Assembly (NCBI RefSeq): GCF_004295645.1
Contig: NZ_CP034752.1
Span: 1,550,001 to 1,614,000, forward strand
Origin: Limnobaculum zhutongyuii
GTDB taxonomy: Bacteria; Pseudomonadota; Gammaproteobacteria; Enterobacterales; Enterobacteriaceae
DNA length: 64,000 bases
Reading direction: 5' to 3'
Below the pieces are notes generated by a model. The model had not been told where the DNA came from, did not search any database, and saw only the letters and a program-made list of their open reading frames with translations. The translations under genes were made by a program, and so were the position numbers. Shown piece after piece: positions 25,497 through 36,500 of this stretch. Each line of letters opens with the position of its first letter. Positions within the stretch are counted from its first letter, which is position 1.

Positions 25497-26364
25497 ATCT
25501 AAACTCCTCTGTATCTGGCGATGATTATACCCTGACTTTTAGCTGATTTCATTGTGTGAGTTTTTATTGGTGATTTTAATGTATCTCAAAATCTATTTTT
25601 AACTTTCCTGAAGGACAAAAACACTCTTTTTAAGATATTGGTTTTTGCCGGAATTAGAAATAATATTAATACAAGCCAACTACATGCTAACACATGGTAA
25701 TAATTCCCCCGTGTTAATGTTTTTATATCGTAAGAGAAAAAATTTGTTTATTAATTAATTTTGGTGTATTTCTTTTTTATTATTTTAAGGTGGTTTTTTT
25801 AATATTTTCGTGATTATTTTCCATTTAATTTTATGTGTAATTGTGAAGTTCAGTGAATTGGTGGTTTAATGATATTTTTTTATTTATATAAAAATTCTAT
25901 TTGTTTTCAAATAATCATTAAAATAATGATCTATTTTTTATTAATATTTCATTTCTTTTGATTTTTAAGCATTTTTTGTTGTTTATTTAAATGTATTTAC
26001 ATGAAAATTATAAATCATGATTATTTTTATGAGATGGTAGTCTGTTTTCTTGACTTATATAAAAGATATTTTATGGCAATTTTATCTTTATTTTTTTTGA
26101 ATATTGATTATAGTCCTTTCGGATTCTAATTGAGTAACGGACGCCTATGGTTAGACGCCTGTATATTCTTTGTGCTTTTAACATTCTTTGATTTGTTAAA
26201 ATTCTCATATTAGTTGGTTTAAGAGTTTTCTTATATTTTTTGGGATTGTTTTTAGTCCCTGCTAATAAGATGAGACGTTAAGTGAAAACTATATTGTTGC
26301 GCTGTGATTTATTTGAACAGAATAAGTTGACACAGATAATATTTATTAATAGGGATATTTGGAT
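25497..26364. other. AT-rich upstream region of the autotransporter gene
   Basis: About 870 nt have long T-tracts and no ORF. The strong AT bias and curved-DNA-like tracts suggest H-NS binding. A short imperfect duplication, GACGCCTATGGTTAGACGCCT, lies near 26139-26159. Confidence 0.45.
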
Positions 26365-28771
26365 ATGTTGATAATTAATGCGAAATTGAGACCATTATCT
26401 GTTTTTGTAGCTCTGGCTGGAACAGTAATGTATAGCAATGTGTCTGTTGCTGATGTAAATACGACTTCAACACAGGCTAATGGCAGTGTGCTGGATCTTT
26501 CAGCTAACCCGGACGCTAATATTTATGCGGTGAATAGTTCGGGCGCTTATGTTTTACGTGCCTACAGTGGTGGGACACTGGTAGACGATCAGAACGTTTT
26601 AAAAGAAATTTATTCTGATTCAAGAAATGGTCTAAGTGCAGAAGCGGGTAGTAAGGTTGTTTTTGATGGTACTATCAGTGATATAACCATAACAACAGGT
26701 GTTATATCAACAGTAAGTACTGATGGTACATCCGTTACTACCACTCCATCGAGCGGCAATGGTATTGGTGTTCTATCTAAGGGAGCGGGTAGTTCTGTCA
26801 CATTAAACAGAAACATTACTGTTATCACCAATGGTGCTCTGAGTTCAGGTGTTGATGCCGAAGCGGGTGGTGACGTTCTTATCAAAGGCTCAACTAAAAT
26901 TAATTCAGCAGGAACCGGTGTCGCTGTCACTGGCGATAGTAAAGTTAATTTAAGTGGTGGAGCAGATATTACATCCACTAAAGAAGCTGTTTATGCTAAT
27001 GAAGGTTCAGAAGTTGCTATCGGAAATAGTAGTACGAGAAGCACATTAACAACGACTTCAGCCTCAAACCTGATTCTTTTAGAAGGGCCTGCTACTGATG
27101 GAGCACTGAGTTTTATTAATTCAGAGCTAAGTATTGCTACGGGTAACGCAGTGAAAGTGACCGGCGGCGATTGGGTTTCAACGTTTGTAGATACTAATAT
27201 TACTGGCGATATGAATGTGGATAGCGGTGCTAAGCTAGATACCGCAATGACTAATTCAGAATTTACCGGTAAGGCTAATGGTGATATCAAGTTACAGGCG
27301 ACAGGGAGTACCTGGAACATGACTGATTCTTCAACCATTACCTCTTTGCAGATGACAAACAGTTCGGTGAAATTTGCGACGCCAACAGGTACTACGTATA
27401 ACCGCGTATTAACAACCGGTAGCCTGTCAGGTAGCGGTGATTTTTACATTCATACCGAACTGAATGAAGGTGGTGCAGGAACTAACTCTGACCAAATTCA
27501 CGTAACGGGAGATGCGGAAGGTAACCACCGTCTGTTTGTTTCTGCTCATGGTAATGGTGCTTATACCGTAGATGATGGTATTAAAGTTGTTCAAATTGAT
27601 GGTAACAGCACATCACAATTTACGTTAGGTAATGGCAACTATGTCAGCATGGGTGCTTTCGACTACTACCTGTATGTAAGGTGATGTAGCTGGAGCGGAT
27701 GTTAATGACTGGTATTTACGAAATGTAGCACCTACGCCTGTGGATCCTATTATTCCAGTAGATCCGACTAATCCAGTAGACCCAACTAATCCAGTTACGC
27801 CTACTCCAACACCACAAGACACAGCGAAGTCTTATCGTCAGGAAGTACCTGGGTATATCGCTGCCCCTTATGTCAATATGTTATACGGTTATCAAACGAT
27901 AGGTACGTTGCATGAGCGTATGGGTGATACTCAGCAGTTCGCCAGAGGTTCTGATAATAAAACGTGGGGTCGCTTTGGCGGCAGCCATTTAGAGTCTAAA
28001 TCTGGCCGCTTCAACTATGATGTTGACACCATGTTTGCTCAATTTGGCCGTGACATCTATGAAGACACCACTTCTGCGGGGACATCTGTTACTGGTGGTC
28101 TGACTGTAACATTAGGTCAGGAGCATACTAAAGCGAAAGATAAAGGCCGTACTGCTGCTGGTGAAAGTATTAATACTGGTGATATCACCACTAATGCTTA
28201 CAGTATCGGTGGTTATTATACCCGCTATGCTCAAGACGGTGGCTATATCGATGCGGTAACTCAATTTACCTATTATGATAACAGCTATAACAGTCGTTAT
28301 GATGCTGACCAGAAGAGCTATGGTGCCATTGTTTCTCTGGAAGGTGGCAAGCCGTTTGGCGTGACCAGAAACTGGAAAATTGAACCGCAAGGCCAGATCG
28401 CTTATCAATATCTAACATCTGAAAACTTCAGTGATGAAGTTTCTGACATTAAAGGTGATGATTATAATGGCGGTTTAGCACGTGCCGGTATCCGTTTCTT
28501 CCGCGATCAGGCAGTGAATAAAGAAAGCGAATTCTTTAAACCTTATCTGACATTAGATGCTGTTTCTACTATAGGTAAAGATCCTAGCGTTAATGTTGGC
28601 GGCACTGATATTACAGCTGACTTTGATTCTACTTGGTGGCAAGCAGGTGCGGGTATGACAGCTAATGCCACTAAAAACACATCGTTCTATATGGATGCGA
28701 AATATCTGCAAAGTTTTGAAGGTGACTTTGACGGTTATGTTATCCATGCGGGTGTGCAGGGCCGTTTCTAA
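26365..28771 (+). pseudogene. Type V autotransporter adhesin, frameshifted
   Basis: ATG 26365 opens a signal peptide (cleavage near SVA-DVN), then a pertactin-like beta-helical passenger rich in Gly, Ser, Thr and Asn. The frame stops at about 27684 in LYVR. Removing one A in GTAAGGTGAT (27677-27686) restores reading through VGDVAGADVNDWYLRN. A Pro-Asp linker with repeated PVDPTN units and a C-terminal autotransporter beta-barrel (from about 27900, starting NMLYGYQTIGTLHERMGD) follow, ending in the outer-membrane signature VQGRF. Intact, it would be about 800 residues and displayed on the cell surface. The passenger fold is typical of adhesins or aggregation factors; the ligand is unknown. Confidence 0.85.
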
Positions 28772-28804
28772 TTGTCTACATATAGTTAAATATCCAGTTT
28801 ATTT

Positions 28805-28830
28805 ACGGCCTCCTTTGGAGGCCGTTTTTA
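28805..28830 (+). terminator. Autotransporter terminator
   Basis: ACGGCCTCC and GGAGGCCGT form a 9-bp stem with a 3-nt loop and are followed by a T run. Confidence 0.9.
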
Positions 28831-28945
28831 TAATATTTTCTGTCATAACCGTAGCGCCATAGTGCTCCCCGCTGATTCGGGCTATAATCCGCCAATATTT
28901 AATTAGTTGCCGCCAGTACTTTCTGGCTATTTATGGATAGGTATC

Positions 28946-29098
28946 ATGGATTCAGAGTCAATTTTTCGCATAATTATTCTGGTTGGCTGTTTGGTACTGG
29001 CAGCCAGAGGGACAAGATTCCATCTACGCTATTTTTTAATTGCAGTTGCAGCTATTGCAGGCTTAACGCTGATTATTGATGCTTTTCATTTATCGTAA
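28946..29098 (+). CDS. Small two-helix membrane protein
   Basis: ATG 28946 follows a GATAGG site, and an extended -10-like TATAAT lies near 28880. The 50-residue product has two hydrophobic helices (IIILVGCLVLAA and LIAVAAIAGLTLIIDAF) joined by a basic loop (RGTRFHLRY). I do not recognise the family. It lies about 75 nt upstream of hinT on the same strand and may share its transcript. Because many small hydrophobic ORFs are real in enterics I include it, but the evidence is limited to the ribosome-binding site and composition. Confidence 0.5.
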   Translation: MDSESIFRIIILVGCLVLAARGTRFHLRYFLIAVAAIAGLTLIIDAFHLS

Positions 29099-29173
29099 AA
29101 CTTGAAACAGCAGAATTATCTCACTCATACTGAAAGCACCTGACCCATGCTTATTTCTATATAAGAGGCACCT

Positions 29174-29524
29174 ATGGCTGAAGAAACTATTTTTAGTAAG
29201 ATTATTCGTCGTGAAATTCCATCAGATATCGTTTATCAGGATGAACTGGTAACTGCGTTTCGCGATATTTCTCCACAGGCTCCAACTCATATTCTGATTA
29301 TTCCAAATATTCTGATCCCAACGGTAAATGATGTAAAACCTGAGCATGAGCAAGCGTTGGGAAGAATGATGGTCGTGGCCTCTAAAATTGCCGAACAGGA
29401 AGGTATTGCTGAAGATGGCTATCGTCTGATCGTCAACTGTAATAGTCATGGCGGTCAGGAGGTTTACCACATTCATATGCATTTGCTGGGTGGTAAAATT
29501 CTGGGACCAATGCTATCCCGTTAA
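29174..29524 (+). CDS. hinT: HinT, purine nucleoside phosphoramidase
   Basis: The 116-residue HIT-family protein has the histidine triad YHIHMHLLGG near residue 99. It begins MAEETIFSKIIRREIPSDIVYQDE and is collinear with E. coli HinT. It hydrolyses AMP-lysine and other adenosine phosphoramidates in the cytosol. lpoB starts 12 nt downstream, so hinT-lpoB probably form an operon. In E. coli ycfL lies between them, and it is missing here. Confidence 0.95.
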   Translation: MAEETIFSKIIRREIPSDIVYQDELVTAFRDISPQAPTHILIIPNILIPTVNDVKPEHEQALGRMMVVASKIAEQEGIAEDGYRLIVNCNSHGGQEVYHIHMHLLGGKILGPMLSR

Positions 29525-29536
29525 CTGGAGCTGAGA

Positions 29537-30118
29537 ATGAAAAAGATTTTGTTTTTGGGATTAGGCTTAGCGGTTTTAGCGCTTGCTGGTTGTCAGGGGA
29601 CTAAGCCCCAACCTAAGCCGCCGGTAGTGGTAACGCCTCAGCCGCCCGCTCAACCTCCGTATCAGCCGCCGCCAACGCCGCCGACATTACCACCACCAGA
29701 AGCGCCTATTAACTGGATGGCCAGTGTGCAGCCTCTGGTTAATAAAATGGTTAGCGCTTCTGCGGCAGAAACCAATAACGGTATTTTGTTGCTGAATCAG
29801 GTAAAAAATAATACTTCTGGCAGTATTTCGACGGTAGATGCTACCGATGCATTAAAAGAAGCTATGCAGTCTAACAGCCATTTTGAGTTAGTACCTGAAA
29901 GTAAGCTGAATGAAGCTCGTCAGGCGCTGGGGCTACAAGGGGATGATAGTTTGGTTTCCCGGGCGAAAGCGGTGAGTTTAGCGCGTTATTTAGGGGCTAA
30001 ATATGTGGTCTATGCATCAGCCAGCGGTAATCCAAGCCTGCCGGAAATCATGATTCAACTGTTGCAGACTTCAACCGGTGAAATTATCTGGTCTGGTCAG
30101 GGAAATACTCAACGTTGA
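29537..30118 (+). CDS. lpoB: LpoB, outer-membrane activator of PBP1b
   Basis: The 193-residue lipoprotein has lipobox LAGC (mature Cys about residue 19), then a proline-rich linker (about residues 25-57) long enough to span the periplasm. A C-terminal globular domain with the LpoB pattern follows (ETNNGILLLNQVKNNTSGSI, LGAKYVVYASASG). LpoB is anchored in the outer membrane and stimulates peptidoglycan synthase PBP1b. In E. coli thiK separates lpoB from nagZ; thiK is absent here. Confidence 0.94.
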   Translation: MKKILFLGLGLAVLALAGCQGTKPQPKPPVVVTPQPPAQPPYQPPPTPPTLPPPEAPINWMASVQPLVNKMVSASAAETNNGILLLNQVKNNTSGSISTVDATDALKEAMQSNSHFELVPESKLNEARQALGLQGDDSLVSRAKAVSLARYLGAKYVVYASASGNPSLPEIMIQLLQTSTGEIIWSGQGNTQR

Positions 30119-30273
30119 TGAGTTGAATAGCTATCAGATCATGAAGTTAAAGGGCTAAATTTGTTTTGTGCAGGTTTAGCCTGTTTTCATAACAGGGCCG
30201 TTATTTTAAACATAATGAACTATACAGGCCATTCAGATTTATATTAATTCAGAGTATGAAAAGTGAGGTTAAT

Positions 30274-31323
30274 GTGGGACCAGTGATGTTAGATGTTGTC
30301 GGCTATGAACTTGATGCCGAAGAGCGTGAGATATTAAAGCATCCTTTGGTGGGTGGTTTAATATTTTTTGCCCGTAACTTTCACGATCCTAAGCAATTAG
30401 CCGAATTGGTTCGTCAGGTCAGAGAAGCGTCTCACCATCGCCTGTTAGTGGCGGTGGATCAGGAGGGGGGGCGAGTACAGCGTTTCCGTGAAGGATTTAC
30501 TCAATTACCCGCTCCACAATCGTTTGCTGCGCTATTGGAAGATCGTCAGGCTGAACAAATGGCACAGGAAGCCGGTTGGTTAATGGCGGCAGAGCTGACT
30601 ACTATGGATATTGATATTAGTTTTGCGCCTGTACTTGATGTCGGCCATACCAGTGCAGCAATCGGCGAACGCTCATTTCACAGCGATCCGGAAGTCGTCA
30701 TGTTGTTAGCCAGTCAGTTTATTCAGGGAATGAATAGCGCAGGAATGCGTGCAACCGGTAAACATTTTCCCGGGCATGGCGCAGTGTCTGCTGATTCTCA
30801 CAAAGAAACACCGGTAGATACTCGTACTTATCAGCAACTGTTTGATAAAGATATGTTGGTATTCCGCCATTTATTTGCAGCAGGACTTCTCGATGCGGTC
30901 ATGCCAGCCCATGTGATCTATCGTGAGGTCGATCCGCGTCCAGCCAGTTGTTCACCTTACTGGTTAAAGAATATTCTGCGCCAACAGCTTGGCTTCAGTG
31001 GTGTGGTGTTTTCGGATGATATGTCAATGGAAGGTGCCGCCATTATGGGAAGTTACTCCGAACGTGGGCTGGCGGCTTTAGATGCCGGATGCGATATGAT
31101 TCTGGTATGTAATAATCGGCAGGGTGCTGTTAGCGTTCTGGATGGTTTACCTTCTGATATGCGTATTCATGCTGAAAGAATTACCCCGCTTTATCATAAA
31201 AATAAGATGACTCGTCGTGACTTACTGGCGTTACCTCGCTGGAAACAGGCGAATAAACAGCTGAGTGAGCTTAGCGAGCGTTGGGAACAGCACAAGCAGC
31301 AGATGAAAGAAAGACAAGGCTGA
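30274..31323 (+). CDS. nagZ: NagZ, beta-N-acetylhexosaminidase
   Basis: The 349-residue family GH3 enzyme contains KHFPGHGAVSADSHKETP, whose histidine is the acid/base, and the nucleophile aspartate in FSDDMSMEGA. It cleaves GlcNAc from anhydro-muropeptides in cytoplasmic cell-wall recycling and so also affects AmpR-type beta-lactamase signalling. GTG 30274 is preferred because GAGG lies 7 nt upstream and MGPVMLDV then matches the family N-terminus; ATG 30256 would add six residues. nagK, which salvages the released sugar, is at 40642. Confidence 0.95.
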   Translation: MGPVMLDVVGYELDAEEREILKHPLVGGLIFFARNFHDPKQLAELVRQVREASHHRLLVAVDQEGGRVQRFREGFTQLPAPQSFAALLEDRQAEQMAQEAGWLMAAELTTMDIDISFAPVLDVGHTSAAIGERSFHSDPEVVMLLASQFIQGMNSAGMRATGKHFPGHGAVSADSHKETPVDTRTYQQLFDKDMLVFRHLFAAGLLDAVMPAHVIYREVDPRPASCSPYWLKNILRQQLGFSGVVFSDDMSMEGAAIMGSYSERGLAALDAGCDMILVCNNRQGAVSVLDGLPSDMRIHAERITPLYHKNKMTRRDLLALPRWKQANKQLSELSERWEQHKQQMKERQG

Positions 31324-31407
31324 ATCAATAAAAGAGTTGAACAGAAACACTCTTTTTGGGCAAGATAAGGTAATGACGTCATACACCGGTAGGCAGTGGG
31401 GCTAAAT

Positions 31408-31947
31408 ATGATTATTTATTTACACGGTTTTGATTCAACCAGTCCGGGGAATCATGAAAAGGTCTTACAGCTACAGTTTATTGATTCGGATGTGCGCTTT
31501 ATCAGTTACAGCACACGCCATCCGCGCCATGACATGCAATATTTATTGAAAGAAACAGATAAAGCCGTACAGCAATCGGAAGATAGTTCACCGTTGATTT
31601 GTGGTGTAGGGCTGGGGGGCTTTTGGGCTGAAAGAATTGGTTTTTTATGCGGTATTCGCCAAACTGTTTTCAATCCGAATTTGTTTCCTCATGAGAATAT
31701 GCCCGGAAAGATTGACCGTCCTGAAGAGTATCTGGATATTGCGACTAAGTGTGTGGCTGAGTTTCGTACCAAAAATCAGGATAACTGTTTAGTGATCCTC
31801 TCCCGACATGATGAAGCGCTGGATAGCCAGCGTAGTGCTGAAGTGCTAAGTCCTTACTATCCGTTGATTTGGGACGAAAAGCAGGGGCATAAATTCAAAG
31901 AAATTTCTTCCCATTTGCAGGCTATAAAAGCATTTAAGCAACGATAA
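31408..31947 (+). CDS. ycfP: YcfP, alpha/beta-hydrolase-like protein
   Basis: The 179-residue product starts MIIYLHGFDSTSPGNHEKVLQ. It has the UPF0227 motifs GVGLGGFWAERIGFLCG and VILSRHDEALDSQR, closely matching E. coli YcfP. The nucleophile-elbow position reads GxGxGG rather than GxSxG, so classical serine-hydrolase activity is doubtful. The nagZ-ycfP-ndh order is conserved. ATG 31408 is chosen over 31396 from family alignment. Confidence 0.92.
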   Translation: MIIYLHGFDSTSPGNHEKVLQLQFIDSDVRFISYSTRHPRHDMQYLLKETDKAVQQSEDSSPLICGVGLGGFWAERIGFLCGIRQTVFNPNLFPHENMPGKIDRPEEYLDIATKCVAEFRTKNQDNCLVILSRHDEALDSQRSAEVLSPYYPLIWDEKQGHKFKEISSHLQAIKAFKQR

Positions 31948-31965
31948 TTCTCTTTCAGATAATCA

Positions 31966-31997
31966 ACCGGCAGTCAGTTTTGACTGCCGGTTTTTTT
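31966..31997 (+). terminator. ycfP terminator
   Basis: CCGGCAGTCA and TGACTGCCGG form a perfect 10-bp stem with a 4-nt loop, followed by a T run. Confidence 0.92.
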
Positions 31998-32047
31998 ATG
32001 CCTGTTGTTGATGTAAATGAAATGAAAGTGTGTAGTTTTAACATAAA

Positions 32048-32061
32048 TTGATTTACATCAA
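32048..32061. promoter_or_regulatory. FNR box upstream of ndh
   Basis: TTGATTTACATCAA is a perfect FNR palindrome (TTGAT-N4-ATCAA) about 140 nt before the ndh start. E. coli ndh is repressed anaerobically by FNR through such sites, so the same control is expected. Confidence 0.85.
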
Positions 32062-32200
32062 TTTTGGTATGACCAAATGCCCAATTATGATATTCTGTCT
32101 CCAATGTTGTAATGAGAATCAAGTCGAGCTGTTGTTTTAAAAGGCGATGAGAGAAAACCATTACCCGAATTCGTGGTTTATTTTTTAGTGGGATATTAAC

Positions 32201-33505
32201 GTGGAAACAGAAACTAAAAAAATTGTCATTGTTGGCGGCGGCGCGGGTGGCCTTGAGCTTGCGACTAGTCTGGGTAAAAAACTGGGTCGTAAAGGAAAAG
32301 CGGAAATCACGCTGGTGGATCGCAATCACAGTCACTTATGGAAGCCTTTATTACATGAAGTGGCAACCGGTGCGCTGGATGATGGTGTCGATGCATTAAG
32401 CTATCTGGCTCATGCCAGGAACAACGCTTTTCGCTTCCAGTTGGGGACATTGATCGATATTAACCGTGACGACAAGTTTATTCGTCTGGCACGTATTGAT
32501 AATGAGCAGGGGGAAGAGCTGGTACCTGAGCGCAATTTGTCTTATGACATTCTGGTAATGGCGCTGGGTAGCGTTTCTAATGATTTTGGTACGCCAGGCG
32601 TCAAAGATCACTGTATCTATCTGGATAATCCAAAACAGGCGCAACTTTTCCATAATAAAATGCTAAACCTGTTCCTCAAGTTTTCTTCTCAACCTCATGA
32701 AGAAGAGCGAGTCAACATTGCTATTGTTGGTGGTGGGGCAACGGGCGTTGAACTGTCAGCTGAGTTGCACAATGCAGTAAAACAGTTACACAGCTATGGT
32801 TATAAAGGACTGGATAGTAAAGCATTAAACGTTACTCTGGTCGAAGCGGGTGAGCGTATTCTACCTGCGCTGCCGGTACGTATCTCTTCTTCTGCCCATC
32901 AGGAATTGACCAATTTAGGTGTAAACGTATTAACCAAAACCATGGTAACCAGCGCTGATGCTAATGGATTACATACTAAAGACGGTGAGTTTATTAAAGC
33001 CGATCTTTTAGTGTGGGCTGCGGGTATTAAAGCACCTGATTTTATGAAAGATATTGCAGGTTTGGAAACTAATCGCATTAATCAGTTAGTGGTTGAACCA
33101 ACGCTACAAACTACTCGTGTTCCTTCCATTTTTGCTTTAGGTGATTGCGCTAACTGCATGCAAGATAATGGCACGCCAGTTCCTCCACGCGCTCAGGCCG
33201 CACATCAAATGGCAACGCTGTGTTACCACAATATTATGGCTCTGCTTAACGGCGGCACTTTGAAAAACTATCGCTATACTGACCGCGGATCGCTGGTTTC
33301 GTTATCGAAATACAGCACCGTTGGTAGTCTGATGGGTAACCTGACCAAAGGCTCAATGATGATCGAAGGCCGTCTGGCTCGTCTGGCCTATATTTCTCTG
33401 TACCGTATGCATCAGGTTGCGCTGTTTGGCTGTGTGAAGACCGGACTGATTGTGCTGGTGGGAAGTATTAACCGGATTATTCGACCAAGGTTGAAGTTGC
33501 ATTAA
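32201..33505 (+). CDS. ndh: Ndh, type II NADH dehydrogenase
   Basis: The 434-residue flavoprotein has two dinucleotide-binding folds: IVIVGGGAGGLELA at the start for FAD and IAIVGGGATGVELSAEL near residue 175 for NADH. The FAD motif FALGDCA is near residue 312. A C-terminal amphipathic region mediates inner-membrane attachment. It oxidises NADH and reduces quinone without pumping protons. The start is GTG 32201 with GGGA upstream. Confidence 0.96.
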   Translation: METETKKIVIVGGGAGGLELATSLGKKLGRKGKAEITLVDRNHSHLWKPLLHEVATGALDDGVDALSYLAHARNNAFRFQLGTLIDINRDDKFIRLARIDNEQGEELVPERNLSYDILVMALGSVSNDFGTPGVKDHCIYLDNPKQAQLFHNKMLNLFLKFSSQPHEEERVNIAIVGGGATGVELSAELHNAVKQLHSYGYKGLDSKALNVTLVEAGERILPALPVRISSSAHQELTNLGVNVLTKTMVTSADANGLHTKDGEFIKADLLVWAAGIKAPDFMKDIAGLETNRINQLVVEPTLQTTRVPSIFALGDCANCMQDNGTPVPPRAQAAHQMATLCYHNIMALLNGGTLKNYRYTDRGSLVSLSKYSTVGSLMGNLTKGSMMIEGRLARLAYISLYRMHQVALFGCVKTGLIVLVGSINRIIRPRLKLH

Positions 33506-33529
33506 TTATTTCATCAGGCACTAAATGAG

Positions 33530-33562
33530 AAGGGGAATTCAGTTAATAGCTGAATTCCCCTT
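33530..33562. terminator. Bidirectional terminator (ndh / mfd)
   Basis: AAGGGGAATTCAG and CTGAATTCCCCTT form a 13-bp stem with a 7-nt loop between convergent genes. Confidence 0.88.
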
Positions 33563-33591
33563 TAAACTATTCCGTTATCAGAACGGGTTAA

Positions 33592-36500
33592 TTAAGATGC
33601 CAATCGGTGTTGTTCAAAATTTCCCAGCAATTCAGTGATAAATTCCAACCGCTTTATTCTGTCAGTTAAATCGATATTAAACTTCAGTTTGGTTGGACCA
33701 TCCAGACGGTAGCGTTGAGGTTGTTTCTGTAGCAGACCAATCAGATAACTTGGATCGACATGGTTACGCTCACTGAATTCAATAAATCCGCCTTTTTCAT
33801 TGCCTTCAATACGCTTAATTCCCAGCTTTTTAGCGCGTTGACGTATGGCTGCGGTTTGTAACAGATTACGGGTCGCATCAGGTAGCAGGCCAAAACGGTC
33901 AATCAGTTCGATTTTCAGTTCATCCAGATCGTCTTCGGTCATTGCACTGGCAATACGCTTGTAGAATGACAGGCGAGTATTTACATCTGGCATATAGTCG
34001 TCTGGCAACAGCGCCGGGACTCGTAGTTCTACATCGGTCTGGCTTTGAGTCAAATCTTCTAATGACGGTTCGCGGCCATCTTTCAGTGCGTCTACTGCGC
34101 TTTCCAGAAGCTCCATGTACAGCGAGAAACCGATAGTGGTGATTTGACCACTTTGATCTTCTCCTAACAGCTCACCGGCACCGCGAATCTCCAAATCGTG
34201 CGTGGCTAATGCAAAACCAGCGCCTAAATCTTCCAGTGAAGCCACGGCTTCCAGACGCTTAACCGCATCGGTCGTCATGACTTTTGGATGTGGAGTGAGC
34301 AGATAGGCGTAAGCCTGATGGTGAGAACGGCCCACACGCCCACGTAATTGATGAAGTTGCGCCAGTCCAAAACGGTCAGCACGTTCAATAATAATGGTAT
34401 TGGCATTTGGAATATCAATACCGGTTTCAATAATGGTGGTACACACCAGAACGTTAAAACGCTGATGGTGGAAGTCTGACATGACGCGTTCCAGATCTCG
34501 CTCATGCATTTGGCCGTGACCAATGGTGATACGAGCTTCGGGTACTAACTGAGTCAGATGTTCTGCTGCTTTATTGATGCTGGCGACATCATTATAGAGG
34601 TAGTAGACCTGCCCACCACGTAACACTTCCCGCAAAATAGCTTCGCGAATAATCAGGTCATCATACTCGCGAACAAAGGTTTTCACCGCTAAACGACGTG
34701 CTGGTGGCGTGGCGATAATCGACAGGTCGCGCATACCGCTCATGGCCATATTTAAGGTTCGTGGAATAGGGGTAGCGGTTAATGTCAGAATATCCACATT
34801 GGCACGCATCGCTTTAATGCGTTCTTTCTGACGAACACCAAAGCGGTGCTCTTCATCGACAATCAGTAAGCCTAAATCTTTCCAGCGCAGATCGCTCTGA
34901 AGTAATTTGTGGGTGCCAATCAGAATATCAATCTTACCTTCGACGGCAGCCTCTAAAATTTGCTGTTGTTCCTTAGCGGTTCTGAAGCGCGACATCACCT
35001 CAATGCGCACCGGCCAGTTGGCAAAGCGATCGCGAAAGTTATCATAATGCTGTTGGGCTAACAGCGTAGTGGGTACCAGAATAGCGACTTGCTTATTATT
35101 CATAACCGCAAGGAATGCGGCCCGCATCGCCACTTCGGTTTTACCAAAGCCCACGTCACCGCATACCAAACGGTCCATGGCGTTAGTCCGGCACATATCC
35201 CCTAAAACTGCGCCAATGGCATTGGTTTGGTCTGGCGTTGGCTCGTAAGGGAATGATTCACAGAATTGCTGATACTGTTCGCGATCCTGTTTGAAAGCAA
35301 ATCCCGGCTTGGCTTCACGACGGGCATAAATATCCAGTAGCTCTGCCGCCACATCACGTACTTTTTCTGCCGCTTTTTGCCGCGCTTTGCTCCAGGCTTC
35401 GCCACCCAGTTTATGCAACGGCGCATTTTCTTCGGCACCACCGGAATAACGACTGATGAGATGCAAAGAAGAGACCGGAACATACAGCTTATCTTCACCG
35501 GCATAAGTCAGAATCAAGTATTCAGCTTTAATACCACCCGCTTCTAATGTAGTCAGACCCGCATAGCGACCGACGCCGTGTTCAAGATGAACTACTGGCT
35601 GTCCCGGGCGAAGCTCCGCCAGGTTACGCACCAGGGTATCGGTATTAATTGTCCGTCGATTATCCTGACGGCGAGTCATAATACGCTCGCCTAACAGGTC
35701 GCTTTCACAGATAACGGCAAGCTGGTTGTTATTATCAAGAAAACCGTGTTCACAGCCGCCAATCATCAGATACTGGCCTGGCTGTTGCGCCTGAGCGAGT
35801 TCATCTATTAATACAGGGCGTAACTTAATGCGCGCTAATAGCTCCTGCAATGTCTCTCTGCGGCCTTCACTTTCCACTGAGAACACCACTTGCCCTGCAA
35901 AAGATTCAATAAAGCGACGCAGGTTATCTAACGGTGACTTATTTTGATGCTGAACGGCAATATCCGGTAGCGGCTGATAATCCAGATTCAGGCTACCTGC
36001 TTTTTTACTAACGCTTTCATGATCAAGCTGAATACGTGGCCACTGTTTTAATTCAGCAAATAGTTGGTCAACGCGTAACCACAAGTTGTCCGGAGGCAGA
36101 AGAGGACGCATGGGATCAACACGACGATTATCAAAACGCTGTGAAGCATCGGCCCAAAAACGTTCGGCGGCTTGTTCAATATTTCCCAGACTAACCAGCA
36201 AAGTATTCTCTGGTAAATAGCTAAACAGGGCTGGAAGAGGTTGACTGAAAAAGAGTGGCTGCCAGTATTCAATACCGGCGGGCCAGACGCCTTTAGAGAC
36301 CTGTTGATAAACATGTTCCGGATCGCGTCGTACTTCAAATTGCTCGCGCCACTGGCTACGAAATAATTCAATAGCATTCTTATCCGTTGGGAACTCATGG
36401 GCCGGCAGGAGATTAATATGCTCCACTTCGTTCAGGGTGCGCTGAGTGTCTACATCAAACAGGCGAATACTGTCGATTTCATCATCAAAAAAGTCCAGGC

